From Tiliqua scincoides (taxonomy: Eukaryota > Chordata > Lepidosauria > Squamata > Scincidae): 64,000 bases of DNA. The stretch is from contig NC_089826.1 of assembly GCF_035046505.1 (NCBI RefSeq), forward strand, positions 7,730,254-7,794,253, read 5' to 3'. Shown one piece after another: positions 1 to 10,487 of the stretch. The position numbers were made by a program, and so were the translations under genes. How positions within the stretch are numbered: the first letter of the stretch is position 1; the number at the start of each line of letters is the position of its first letter. Below the pieces are notes generated by a model. It had not been told where the DNA came from and searched no databases. It saw only the letters and a program-made list of their open reading frames with translations.

Positions 1-1215
1 CTGCATTTGGGGAACTGGTACAGACCTGTACTTTGAACAGGCTTTTCTGTAAATGCTTTTAACAAATGATAGTAACAATGATAACCAATGATAACAAAAA
101 AAAAAAGTCTGAAGTCTGTTTTATTTCTTCTCCCAGGATCCCTCTGTGTCTTGATGGTCTCCTGTTGGTTCGTGTGCATCTTATTGGCGACCTACTGTTA
201 ACAAAAAGGCCCTCCGTAAGACTAGCAGCTTTGGGGGTCTTAACGAATATGGCAACCCCAGTTTGTGCCCAAAAAAGGCAGCTCTCAGGCCAATTCGGTC
301 TCGCCCCCTCCCTGCACACATACATACACACAAAGCTGAAAACTCTCATTTTGCTACAACAGGCTCCACAACTGAGAGACACAATGGGAAAGTGCTGCAA
401 AGAGCTAAGCTATCTCCTTAACATTTTTTCAAGGGATTAATTTCACCTGCCTTTCCTGTTTCCCTGGCAAGCTCCCCCTTTATAAATTCAGCAGGGAAAC
501 CATTTCACGTTTCAAGCCCTAGAGAATCAGTTTTGTTTTTTGGTGTTTTTTTTTTAAAAGAGCTGAGCTTGACTCTTTTTCCCCTGCTACTTTTGACAAG
601 CCACAAAATTGTGAAGTTAGCAGGAAAGTGACAAGCGAGATGGCAGCCGGGAGAAGATGCTTTCATTCTTTGGGTGCAGTGAACTGAAGGGGAAAGGGCC
701 ATTGTGATGGTAAACTGCTCGCAGAAGGGAAAGAAAGGGCTGACGATCAATCAAAAATAAAAGTACTGATGTGCATTTAGGGAGTTAGCTGGCCAAAGTG
801 TTTTTGAATTACTTATTTTGTTTCCTTTTATTGTTTTGTTTTTCTCCCTGTTTATGTGAAGAAGCCACAGGTTGGAAAAGTGGAGAACAGTGAAGCAAAG
901 GAAAGTATCCTGCATGTGAGAAAATCTGCCCAGGGAGAAAGGCTGCCTGCCTCACCCTGAAACAGCGTCCAAAAAGTTGGTGGTTCTGCTGGAGACATGA
1001 GATGCCGAGATGTGGCTCCGAAGGGCTTCCAGCACCGCATCCTGGGCTTCAGGTCAGAAGGAAAGCATTCTCTCCTGGCAGTCCTCCTAGCAGCCTGTGG
1101 TACTGCAGACTGCGAGATAATTCATCATGGACGTGGGGAATTTTAATCTCCAGCCGTCTTGTCCCCAGACTCCCTCAGTCACTGCTTTTGGCTTCAGAGG
1201 GTGGCTGAGAAGATA
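1..1215. other. Region upstream of the SHROOM3 start codon; probable 5' UTR in its last part
   Basis: No convincing second gene is seen here. An in-frame TAA at 1144-1146 lies upstream of the start codon, so the reading frame does not extend further 5'. A possible 3' splice site (pyrimidine-rich tract ending in AG at 1196-1197) lies just before the coding part, so the coding exon could begin at 1198; equally, the 5' UTR could run unbroken from further upstream. There is no CpG-rich promoter in this stretch, which makes a distant upstream promoter or non-coding exon possible. Confidence 0.4.
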
Positions 1216-1386
1216 ATGATGAGGATGTTGGACAACATAAACCCAGGCATTGTTTCTTCTTCAGCATCTACTCCAACCCATAAAGGAAGATACGTCTATT
1301 TGGAGGCTTTGCTACAAGGTGGAGCTCCATGGGGATTTACTCTGAAAGGTGGGCTGGAGCATGGCGAGCCATTACTCATCTCCAAG
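1216..1386 (+). CDS. SHROOM3: SHROOM3 first coding exon (N-terminus and first half of the PDZ domain)
   Basis: This exon encodes 57 residues. Shroom3 is a cytoplasmic scaffold of epithelial apical junctions; it binds F-actin and recruits Rho kinase to drive apical constriction, for example in neural tube closure. The sequence begins MMR, as in mammalian SHROOM3, and residues 24-57 contain [14 protein letters not shown] followed by [17 protein letters not shown], the carboxylate-binding loop and first strands of the Shroom PDZ domain. The N-terminal 22 residues diverge from mammals, as expected. The start is the first ATG after an in-frame stop at 1144-1146, with A at -3. The exon ends with AAG and a GTAACC donor at 1387, in phase 0. 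SHROOM2 and SHROOM4 share the PDZ core but not the MMR start and the GRYVYLEA stretch, so SHROOM3 is preferred. The rest of the protein (Apx/Shrm domains 1 and 2) lies beyond the window. Confidence 0.93.
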
Positions 1387-1582
1387 GTAACCTTGTTTGT
1401 TTGAATGAAATTTGGGCAGCAAATTGCTGTTACAGTATCATCCAGGTGAAGAGAAGTTCTTCCTTCCAGGTCTGTTCTAGGAAGGAGGGACACTTTCTCT
1501 CCTGATTCATTGGCTTGGCAACTCAGACCTTTGGGGGGTTGTGAGGCAATGGACATCTGGTGCAAAGAATTTTGTGCGAGCC

Positions 1583-2764
1583 CAGTGGCGTCACTAGGGT
1601 TCGTGTCACCTGGTGTGGGATGCCAGTGCATCACCCCCCATGCAGTGGGCGGGGCAACACCCCAGGTAGTGGGCATGGTGATGTACCATCACTCGGCCCC
1701 CCCACTGGTTTTTTGGGCTGTACCTTTTGATAGAATACATTCTGCATGAAATTACACATTGATTGATATATAACATGATGGTATTATTCCTCCAAACTGT
1801 GATTTTGGTCACTAGTGGTGTCACATCCCCCCCCCCGGGTGTCAAACACTGGGACCCACTTTTTAGAATGACAATCTGTGCAAGACCCACCAGAAGTGAT
1901 GTCATGGTGGATGTGACATCATCAGGCAAATTAAAATAAATAAGCATAAATAATTAAAGTAAAACAAATAATTAAATAAGCAGAAGCCAGCCCTGGTCCA
2001 CCAAGTGAATTTCTTCTGCAGCCTGCCTGCAGTAACCACCACCCCCCCCCTCCAAAATCAGCAAGGTTTTCAGCCCTACCCAGGGCCCAGTTCAATTTAA
2101 GAACTTCTGTTTAAACCAGATCACTGTCAGGAACCACCTGGCTTTGCAAGTCTCGAAAAGGTTCACCTTATCAGCTGAAGCCTCCTTTTTAGTAGGGGGG
2201 GCTGCCTTCTGGAGCATTTGTTGAGCTCCAGTTCCATCAGATCAGGACCATTCTGGTAGCTTCACATTCCCCTTTGCCTGGCCTGACCACCAGCCAAGGC
2301 ACGTTTGCTTAGTCGCAAGTAAACGCGACAGTGAGACTTGGTTTAGCTTTCCATAGGGCTTAATACATTCCTCTGCTTGGAGGGCGGGACTTCCTTTTCA
2401 GGTGTTTTTGGGGGCTGCGTTCATTGGATCAGGACCATTCTGGTATCTTTGGATTCCTCTCAGCCTGCCCTTTCCAAGGCACTAAGGCAAGTTCACCTAC
2501 TCACAAGTAAACACGTGATACGGCTCATTCACTTTCCATAGGGATCCATGCATTTTTTGTTCTCCCGTTTTTTGGCCATAACTTTTGATAGAAAGGAGAT
2601 ATTTCACTCTGGTTTATTGTGTTGCATTCTGCTTGAAATTCCACATCCAACAGTATATGATATGATGGGGTTACTCCAAACCACCGTGATTTTAGTGTGT
2701 CACCCCCCTGTGCGTGTCACCCGGTGTGGTCCGCACCCCCCATACCTCCTTGGCGACACCACTG
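1583..2764. mobile_element. hAT-type DNA transposon, non-autonomous, family H1 (1.18 kb)
   Basis: The element starts CAGTGGCGTCACTAGG and ends with CACCACTG. It is flanked by a perfect 8-bp duplication, TGCGAGCC, at 1575-1582 and 2765-2772, diagnostic of hAT-type insertion. No transposase is readable. Internal blocks are repeated: the stretch around GGCTGTACCTTTTGATAGAA near 1710-1740 recurs near 2570-2600, and both ends carry GTGTCACCxGGTGTGG-like blocks, so this copy may be a partly duplicated or compound form. A second copy lies at 18399-19026. Confidence 0.85.
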
Positions 2765-2772
2765 TGCGAGCC

Positions 2773-3193
2773 TTGTTGCAGTGAAGATGGCAAGGCTGTG
2801 TTTCAAAGGGGCTTGCACCGGAGTAGAGTCTACCTCAATGGCTTGTGTCCTTATCCTACACTTAAAAGATTTTTCTGAGTCTTGCACAATCCCAATCTAA
2901 TCTGCAGCAAAGATAAAAATGGCATGCTGGAATTCAGGCTGATTTAGTTTAATTCATGTCTAAGGTTTTACACTGGCTTAAATTTCTAAATTCTAGTTTA
3001 ACAGTTCAGGCTGCATAGGGAAAAAAGAGTTTAAGAGACTTTAATAATGTAGCGTTCTGTTATTCTGTTTAAAAATGCAAGTGATTGATTTGTGTGTTTA
3101 AAGTATTCAGTGCAAATAGAAGATGCCTGCTTGTAATATTGTAAAAGTTATAGAGCGGCCTCTAATCTGACCAGTCTCTGTCAAGGAGCATAT
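2773..3193. other. Intron sequence without recognised features
   Basis: AT-rich intronic DNA. No coding frame, terminal repeat or RNA promoter was recognised. Confidence 0.5.
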
Positions 3194-3201
3194 GTTTTAC
3201 T

Positions 3202-3417
3202 CAATGGTGTAGCAAGAGGGGGTGCAAAGTTAAGTTTTGCAGGCCCCTGAATGCGTGGTTCAGGTGGCCCCTCCCCCTTCCCTTCAGAGCCATTCTGGGT
3301 AGTGGGAGCAAAACGGAGGTGTACACTGGAGTGGGTCCAAAGGGGGGGGAGGAGGGTTTGCACCCCTGCTAGCTATGCCAAACTTAGTGCTTTGCACCCC
3401 CTCTAGCTACGCCACTG
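3202..3417. mobile_element. Palindromic hAT MITE, family H2, copy 1
   Basis: The ends read CAATGGTGTAGCAAGAGGGG and (reverse complement) CAGTGGCGTAGCTAGAGGGG; the interior is a long imperfect inverted repeat around AAGTTTTGCAGG. The flanks GTTTTACT (3194-3201) and GTTTTGCT (3418-3425) are an 8-bp target duplication with one change. The right terminal block occurs twice in a row (about 3365-3417), a local duplication. It is non-coding. Confidence 0.85.
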
Positions 3418-3487
3418 GTTTTGCTGAACTCTTTATTTTCAAATAGAATACGAGTTTTTTAAAAAAACTAGATCCAAGGGGAAAAAA

Positions 3488-4088
3488 TCACCCAATCCTA
3501 TCCAACTTTCCAGCACTGATGCAGCTGTGCCAACATTACATCTTGCAGTGGAGGAGGCCAGTTGTGGAGGCCTCCTCAAGATGACCTCGGGAAAGGTCTC
3601 TGTAAGAAAAAAATGAACCTTGAGGCAGCCCATAGTGTGCAGCATTTACTGCATACTATGGTCTGGTCAGGGACCAGGCAGTGATGGAATAGTGACTTTT
3701 TTATTTGCCCACTCTGCCATGCCATGGTCTCTAAGGGCCTTCCTGGATTTGTGCTAGCTGTTTGGTGGGTATAAATCTGAGCGAGTTGGGGTATGTGTAT
3801 TGATGTCAGGCCCAGGGCATAGGATATTGGTGGTGCAGTTGCCACAGATATCCACCCCAGTCCGCCACTGACATCTCCACCTGGCCAGCCTTGATCCTCC
3901 CCTGGAATGCCCTCCCACTGACTTACCTGCAGTGGAGCCTGGCTGCTCTGTTGGTGTGTGGCCAAGGCTGCCAGCCATTTGTGCTGGTGGCCCCAGCCTG
4001 CACACCATCACTGCACCTGCTGTGCCAGTAGCCCAGGTCTTACGCTGATGGAATTCAAGTTCCACTATTGCAATGCCTGGATAGGATT
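3488..4088. mobile_element. MITE with AATCCTATCC terminal repeats (Harbinger-like family K, divergent)
   Basis: The left end is CCCAATCCTATCCAACTTTC and the right end GGATAGGATT, so the ends form an inverted repeat. The interior shares the block around CCTCCTCAAG and a Gly-rich GC-rich core with the element at 6968-8056 and with 63478-63749. No clean target duplication is visible, so the limits are approximate. Confidence 0.55.
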
Positions 4089-5079
4089 TTTTTTGTGTGT
4101 GTAGCCTGTGGTGTGCTTCATCAGATCTATGGAGTGGAATTACAGTATTATATGTTTGCCTGTTTGATTACTGTGAATTGATCCAACATCAAGTTTTTAA
4201 AGGGGCCACAGTGCCAACAAAAGAATGTCAAGGATGTCTGCCGATCTTTCTCATCTCTTCAGGTTGGCCACATTGCACATACTGTTTGAACAGCTATAAG
4301 GCTCAAGGCACACAATTAAAATAACACCAGGCCAGCTCCAAGACTTCCTAGTGCTTGAGGCAGCCTCCCCTTTACTAGATGATGGGTCGTCTCCTTTGCT
4401 CTTCCTTTTCCCTGGAAAAGTAAGAGGGGGGTGGAATGGAAAGGAAGTGTGGAAGAGAATGGAAGGCTGGAGCATCGGAGACACACTAATGCACCACCCT
4501 CTTCTTCTACACACTTTCTTGTCCTTTTCCAATCCTTAGAGGGGGAATAGGAGTTGTGAGTGGGTGGATGTAGATGGGCAGCCAGCCCACTGCTGGAAGT
4601 GACCATCTCAGTCGGCTTTATTGGTGGACTGTCTCTGAGTTCGACCCCTAAACAGCAGTCTGTTGGCACTAAAATTTGTGGAATGCTGCTGTTCAGTGCT
4701 GTACCAGGATGGGTTTCAGTCCAGAAATAATTAAATATACTGTACCAGATTTTTAAGCATAGTGGATTACTGGTTACTTCAAAGTCTGAATTGTTTGACA
4801 ATAAGAGTGGAGTAGCTTTGTGTGTCATCTTGATGTGCAGGAACAGAATTCATAATTCATAATTTCATGAAATTCATAATTTCCAAGTACTTTCAGTCTT
4901 TCCCCAGTAATAACAACAGTTTGCGCGCAGCCTTCATCCTTCTCTCAGCCAAGAGATGCGAAACTTTTCTTTGCATCTGGGCCTTGTGTTTCTCCTTAAT
5001 GGAGGAGACAGGTAGATTTTGACTGTAATGTTGCAATGGGAGCTCAAAGAACTTGTGTGGCCCGTGCAGCAAAGGAAGG
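4089..5079. other. Intron sequence without recognised features
   Basis: Several open frames exist on both strands here, including a 170-codon one at 4316-4828 on the - strand, but they overlap each other and show no domain or exon signals. No repeat family was recognised. Confidence 0.5.
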
Positions 5080-5087
5080 TCCTAGGT

Positions 5088-5373
5088 CAGCGTTTCTCAA
5101 CATTTGTCCCCCACTGTACTACTTTGCATGGTCCACCTATTGGAAGTACCACCGGTGATATCGTCATCAGTTACTTCTGGATTGGGAGGCCAGATGCAAC
5201 ACAACAAAGTGCTTTTTCCAGTGCACGTTGGAGCTCTGCTTGCTGGTCCAAGATTCCCACTGCTGATCTCACGCCTTGGCGGCAGCGGGGGTCTGGGGCT
5301 CCCATGTGTACCGCTGAATACCACCTCAAGTACCACCAGTGGTACTACAAGTACCACTGGTTAAGAAACACTG
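5088..5373. mobile_element. hAT MITE, family H3, copy 1
   Basis: Starts CAGCGTTTCTCAACATTTG and ends GGTTAAGAAACACTG. It is flanked by TCCTAGGT (5080-5087) and TCCTAGGC (5374-5381), an 8-bp duplication with one change. Internal runs alternate on a TACCACTGGT motif near the right end. The second copy is at 45318-45667, where the shared blocks (TGGTCCACCTATT; GGTTACTTCTGG-like; GGGAGGCCAGATGC) are in the same order. Confidence 0.82.
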
Positions 5374-5875
5374 TCCTAGGCAGCTGGCAGAGTTATACTG
5401 CATACATATACAATGCTCCACATTGCTGGGAACTCTGAAGAAGTTGGATTCTTGAATGCACAGTGTATTGTCTGTGACTGCAAATAATTGCAAGAACCTG
5501 CTGCCTTGTGCCATGCGCACATTTGTAGTTTACATGGAGGGTGAACCCCATTGTTTGATCAGGGCTTACGCCATAATCTCATGCAGTCTGAAACTTTGAT
5601 GGAGGAGGGCATTCATGCCCTCCGCTAGTGGTGTCACTGACACTTCCTTAGCCTAACCTATATTATAAGGTTTTTGTGAAACTTAAAACATTACTCTCAT
5701 CTCCATGGGAGGGAGGGAATGGGATACAAATTTAACTTTTTTATTTTTTTAATCTTGACCCTGGATAACCTTTTATGGTACTGTATGTGCTTCCTTTGTA
5801 AGCTTGATTTAAAAAAGCTGTTTCACCAAAGTTAATGAATCTCACTGTGCATTTCAGTGAGAATAGTAAATAATA
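5374..5875. other. Intron sequence without recognised features
   Basis: No gene, terminal repeat or RNA promoter was recognised. Confidence 0.45.
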
Positions 5876-6085
5876 CTTGGCATTTATGTACAGTAATGCT
5901 TTTTGCATGTGCAAAGCATTTCACATGTACTAATTACATCAAGATAATACAACCTTCTTGTAAGGTAAGTAAATACTATCCTTGTATTACAGTTTGGAAG
6001 TGGCTTGCCTAAGGCCTCAGTGAAATTCATAGCCAAGGTGAGATTGAACTGTGGATTGCATTCAACGTCTGAGCTGCTAACCTGC
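5876..6085 (+). mobile_element. Ancient MIR/CORE-type SINE
   Basis: The order of blocks matches MIR: a GCAAAGCATTTCACATGTA block, then CAACCTTCTTGTAAGGTAAGTA, then TTACAGTTTGGAAG, then GTGGCTTGCCTAAGGC, then a core ending GTGAGATTGAACTGTG. These correspond to the MIR signature (gcgctttacatgta / aggtaggta / acagatgaggaa / cttgcccaaggt / gggattcgaacc). MIR elements are shared by amniotes and no longer active, so this is very old. No target duplication is left. Confidence 0.6.
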
Positions 6086-6809
6086 ACTATAAACTGGTTT
6101 TGAATGACATGGTCCTATCTCTTAATCGTGATGAAGAGATCAGGAATGGTCTGAATGTGTTCTCCATCCCTCCCTGGGGCAAATTCTCTCCCACAGCTTC
6201 TAAAGTTAAGGGATACATTGGCACTAATGTTTGCCAGAGTGAAGGTTAGCCAGTTTCTCCACTTAACAAAGAATTTTAACCAGGGTTTTAGAAAATATAT
6301 CTTGTTAAGACTTTGTGGGAAGGGAGAGCACATTCCTGTTAATAGTGTGTTGAAGAATTTTAAGTGCAAGCATTAAACAATAGTTTCTCCTCTTCTTGCA
6401 AAACAATATGAAATAAAATCCGTTTAGCATTGTTGGATAAAACGAGATATTCAATTGCCTGTGGTTTGGAGGAGTGATTAGGTTTATAATAAGCTCTGAG
6501 TACTGGAAGCTTTTGCAGTGGTAGGAAAACAAATTAGTGAGTGAATTTTTTTTTATTTTCTTAACATTCTTTACTATAGTATGTTCAGTCATTGGGGGGA
6601 GAGAGCGCTCTTAATGCTGCTCGTTAATGAGACTATGGGAGTTGGTTTCTACAACAACCAGTTCCCTTAATATCAAACATGCCTGGAGTGTGTAGGATAC
6701 TACTGAGAGTCGAATCTCTTGTGTTCCCTTCCTTTAAAACAGCACTGCAAAACTGGTGCCTTTTAAAAAATACTTAGATGTCTCTTACTTTAAAGTGCTG
6801 GTTTTGAGG

Positions 6810-6912
6810 CACTTTATTTATTTCATTTATAGCCCGCTTGATTTTCAGTAATGGAACGCAGGGCAACATTTAGGATTTCCAGGTAGACACCCATCCAGAC
6901 TTGGAATGACTC
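6810..6912 (-). mobile_element. Relic of an L2-like LINE 3' end
   Basis: The stretch TTTATTTATTTCATTTATAGCCCGC followed by a decayed block resembles the 3' ends of the L2-like copies at 7275, 40961 and 47811 (TTTATTTTTACCCCGCC and following). It is short and diverged. Confidence 0.35.
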
Positions 6913-7123
6913 AGCTTCAGCAAGGTTGTTGTATTTTGTGACCTCAGATCATGCGCTGTGGCATTAAGGGCCCGATCCTATCCAACTTTCTGGCACCAAT
7001 GTAGCCACAATGCAGCCCCAGGGTAAGGGAAGTATTGTTACCTTGAGGAGGCCTCCGTGAATATCCCCCTACTGCAGGTTGCAGCGCAAGCCCCCTTGGC
7101 ACGACTGCATCAATGCTGGACAG

Positions 7124-8039
7124 TAAGAATCATAGAGTTGGAAGGGTCATCTAGTCCAACACCCTGCCTGTAGGGGTCTCTGCTTGAAGATCTCCAGTGA
7201 GGGAGGGTCCACCACCTCCCTCGGCAATCTGTTTCACTGCTGAACCCCCCTTACTGTCAGGATTTTTCCCCCTGATATAATAAAATAATAATAATAACTT
7301 TATTTTTACCCCGCCTTTCTCCCCAAAGGGACTCAAGGTGGCTTACAACAGGTTAAAACAGGTTAAAAACATAATTCAAAAACAGATAAAAGCATATAAC
7401 ACATATCATAAAAGCAGTAGTCAGATAAAAAGTAATCAGGTAAAAAGAGCATAGAGCAGCAAATCATAAAAGAATCAGGCCTGTAACCAAGTATTTAAAA
7501 AATATTAAAAGGTGTTGAAAAGATGTTAAAAAGGCCGAGAACTCAGAAGGCTTGTTTAAACAGAAGGGTCTTCAGGCCTCGCCGAAAAGTCTCGAGAGGG
7601 AGCCATTCTTAAGTCAAGGGGAAGGGAATTCCATAGTGTTGGTGCCACTACTGAGAAGGCCCTATTTCTTGCTGCCGCCCCATGTAACTCCCTAGGCGGC
7701 GGCACTTGTAAAAAGGCCCTCTCTGATGACCTAAGTGGACGAGCCGGATTGTACGGGAGTAGGCGATCTCTAAGATACCCTGGTCCAGAGCAGCATAGGG
7801 CTTTAAAGGTCAAAAACCAAATATCCAGTCAGAATCTTTTGCAGTTTTTATCAGTTGAATCTAGTTCTTCTTTCAGAGGCAGTTGAGAACAAATCTGCCC
7901 CTTCTACCATAGGACCCTTCAGGTATTTGAAGAGCACTTTTATATCCCCTCTCAGTCTCCCCAAGACTGAACATACCAAGTTCCCTCGACCTTTCCTCAT
8001 AGAGCTTGTTCTCCAGCTGCCTGATCATCCTCTGATCGG
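7124..8039 (-). mobile_element. CR1 LINE 3' end, split by an L2-like insertion
   Basis: On the - strand this is the 3' part of a CR1 element ending near AATCATAGAGTTGGAAGGGTC on the + strand. The two halves (7124-7274 and about 7819-8039) read as one element: TTTCACTGCTGAACCCCCCTT on the left joins AGTCAGAATCTTTTGCAG on the right. It belongs to an older subfamily than the copy at 20272. No intact coding frame remains. Confidence 0.75.
7275..7818 (-). mobile_element. L2-like LINE 3' part (RT C-terminus), copy 1
   Basis: The - strand frame at 7556-7813 encodes MTFKALCC, SRPLRSSERAF-like and WNSLPLDLRMAPS blocks, the conserved C-terminus of CR1/L2-group reverse transcriptases. The 3' UTR follows, ending in an AATAAT-type tail (7275-7300 on the + strand) just after the CTTTGGGGAGAAAGGCGGGG block. 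The element is 5'-truncated and inserted in the CR1 around it, so it is the younger of the two. Confidence 0.8.
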
Positions 8040-8059
8040 TGGATAGGATTGGGCCCTAA

Positions 8060-8703
8060 GTGTTATACGTGGAGCGTGCTTTCAGCCCAGAATTATTTAT
8101 TTTTATTTTACAAATAGTGCCATAGGAAAGATTATGTGAAGTAGCCTATATAGTGAAGGGTGGGAGGCTTCAGCACTCTGCCCGCACTGTGGCTCCTAGT
8201 CTGATCACACACCCCTCTCCTGGGCACTGTTTGTAGTTTTGAAGAAGCTTCAGATGAAAGCAACAGACACTTTCTAAAAACCCTAAGTAGTGTACGGGGG
8301 AGTGTAGTGCATGGGCGGGCTAGAAACTACAGAGGACGAAGCACTCCAATTCACTGCAGTTTCAGGTTGCTTCAAGCCTCTGCCCCAGCAGGTATTTTTG
8401 TTCAAAATAAAACCACAAATGCATGCATGTGTAACTCTGCCCTTATTGACATTTCTGTCTTCCTCGAAAGTGCCCCCATTATCCTCACAAGGTAGCTGGG
8501 GCTTAACAGGGACTCTCGATGAGCCTTGCCGCATGTGGGATTTGGGGCCCTTATATGTGACACCGAACACTTGCCAGGGGCAGTGCATTGCAGGGGATGA
8601 GTGGCAGGAGGGAAGCCTACCTGTCATCATTGATCTTCTCATGGAGAAACTCCAGACAACTACTGAAGTTGGCTTCCGCAACTTACAGCTCAGTGCTCTA
8701 GTC
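8060..8703. other. Intron sequence without recognised features
   Basis: Overlapping open frames on both strands at 8283-8781 are read-through of non-coding DNA into the adjacent hAT copy. Nothing was recognised. Confidence 0.45.
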
Positions 8704-9004
8704 CAGGGGTGTCCAAACCCCGGCCCTGGGGCCACTTGTGGCCCTCGAGGACTTCCAATGCGGCTCTCAGGGAGCCCCTAGTCTCCAATGAGCCTCTGGC
8801 CCTCTGGAAACTTGCTGGGCCCACACTGGCCTGACGCAACTGCTCTCAGCGTGAGGGCAACTGTTTGATCTCTCGCGTTAGCTGTGGGATGAGGGCTCCC
8901 TCCACTGCTTGCTGTTTCACATCTGTGATGCAGTAGCAGCAGCAAAGAAAAGGCCAGCCTTGCTTTGTGGAAGGCTTTTTATAGGCCTTGAGCTATTGCA
9001 AGAC
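8704..9004. mobile_element. hAT MITE, family H4, short copy lacking its right end
   Basis: Starts CAGGGGTGTCCAAACCCCGG and follows the full copies (12610, 14396, 22644, 44202) up to GAGCTATTGCAAGAC, then stops. The AT-rich right third and the terminal repeat are absent. The flanks are CTCTAGTC (8696-8703) and TTCTAGTC (9005-9012), seven of eight identical. Confidence 0.75.
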
Positions 9005-9109
9005 TTCTAGTCTGTGTCATGATTCACTTTTCATGATTTAGTCCTTTCAGATTCACTTGTGCCATGGCGGTTTCTGAGTGCCAGCTGATCGATCTGCATT
9101 CTAAATTGG

Positions 9110-9222
9110 CAGAAGGATAAAAGATAGGCACCTGCTGGAGATGTTAGAAGGATTTCCTGCTAGAGGCAGGGTTTGAACTAGATGCCCTTGCAGGTCCTTC
9201 CAACTCTATGATTCTATGAAAC
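9110..9222 (+). mobile_element. CR1 LINE 3' end fragment
   Basis: The stretch GGTTTGAACTAGATGCCCTTGCAGGTCCTTCCAACTC, followed by TATGATTCTATGA, is the typical terminal segment of an amniote CR1, here in + orientation. It is 5'-truncated to about 110 bp. Confidence 0.65.
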
Positions 9223-10487
9223 AGTCCGGCTTTGCACAGCATAACCTGATCACAGCTGAGTGGAACAGTATAATCAAGGAGAGTAGCCTTGGGGAGTCGA
9301 CTCTCCTGCTCTGCAGGTAGGCCTGGATTGGTAAGGAAGTTCTCTGTGCAGCCACAATTGCAATCTTTATTTGGGATGCGAGAGTTCAGCCTCTCGCCGC
9401 TGCTGCAGCACAGAACCATGGCAAAGAGCTCTGTGATTCTGCAATTGCTCTGCACAATCCAACAGTTTAATATTTAACCGTAACTGCATTTCACGGCCAC
9501 ATTGCTTCTTAACTTTCTACCCATCCAGTGTGCTGCCAGAATGTTTAATTTAAAAGCACAGAGAACGATGGGGTTCAAGATTTAGGGAGTTTAACCCAGT
9601 CACTAGGGTCCAAGTCCCTGCTTATTAGTTGATCCATTTGGGAAAGCTTAACATACCACAGGGCTTCTGAAATGCTCTTTCTAATCTTAAATTCAACAGG
9701 CCTGTCATTAACGAGATTCTTGTCCTAGGGTCTTTGTGGCATTCTTGCCTGGATAATAGTGACACGGGAACACCAATACCTGTGGTGACCTGTGGCTCAT
9801 TCATCTCCTAAAAATTCATAAGTATCGATCCATTCAGTAGTGGAATGGTGTTGGCAGAAGGATGAGAAAGGAAAAAAAATGTCGATGCTTTCCTCCCGGT
9901 ATGGTCATAGGAAGCCTTAAAAATATTAGCACTGCTGGAGTGAATAGTTTTGTTGTTTTTTGTTTGTTTGTTTTGCAGATTTTGTGATCTGAAAGGCAGA
10001 CAGCAGTGTTGCATGTTTTTATTCCAAGTTCTCATTTTAATTAACTTTAAACACTTTAAAAGTGTACTGGGTAGGTGATATAGGTAATATAGTGTCAGCA
10101 GATGCAGCCACAGTTTTATTTCTAACTAGGAGAGTAATCTATTTTAATTTCTGGAAAATATCTTAAACACCAAAAAGGCGTTGTTTTGTGTTTTTTAATT
10201 TGGATATTTTAAACACAAAATGGGGGCATTTTGTATTTTTATGTGTTTTTTTTAACAAAGAACGCACTTCTAACTACGATAATGAAGAATTTACATAATT
10301 TTAATCATTTTACTTAATTTCTTCTTCTAGTTGTGGATGGGCAAGACAGTATGAGAGTTATTTAAGTCTTGCTTCAGGGAGAGCGTGTAGCTATATTCTG
10401 TGGAGTTTTGAAAATCATTCTACCCTCTGATTCCATTCCATCAAAATTGTTGCATGGGGAGCAGCCATCAATATTGTCAGCTAGTTG
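9223..10487. other. Intron sequence without recognised features
   Basis: AT-rich DNA with short poly-T and GTTT runs (about 9945-9975) and a TTTTAAACAC-rich stretch near 10150-10260. No gene or repeat family was recognised. Confidence 0.45.

Larger units (their letters stand above)
6968..8056. mobile_element. Harbinger-like MITE (family K) carrying nested LINEs
   Basis: The ends are GGGCCCGATCCTATCCAACT and (right end) GGATAGGATTGGGCCC, a 6-bp GGGCCC terminus followed by an AATCCTATCC inverted repeat. Both sides are flanked by TAA (6965-6967 and 8057-8059). A 3-bp TAA duplication suggests a PIF/Harbinger-type insertion, which is an inference. The MITE itself is only about 180 bp; the rest is a CR1 (about 7124-8039) that landed in it, and that CR1 carries an L2-like LINE. 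Confidence 0.7.

Noticed and set aside
478-488. TATA-like TTTATAAAT about 730 bp upstream of the SHROOM3 start
   Set aside because: A single AT-rich word without initiator or CpG context in AT-rich DNA; not enough to call a promoter.
4316-4828. 170-codon - strand frame
   Set aside because: No recognisable domain; contradicting frames overlap it; composition fits random open DNA.
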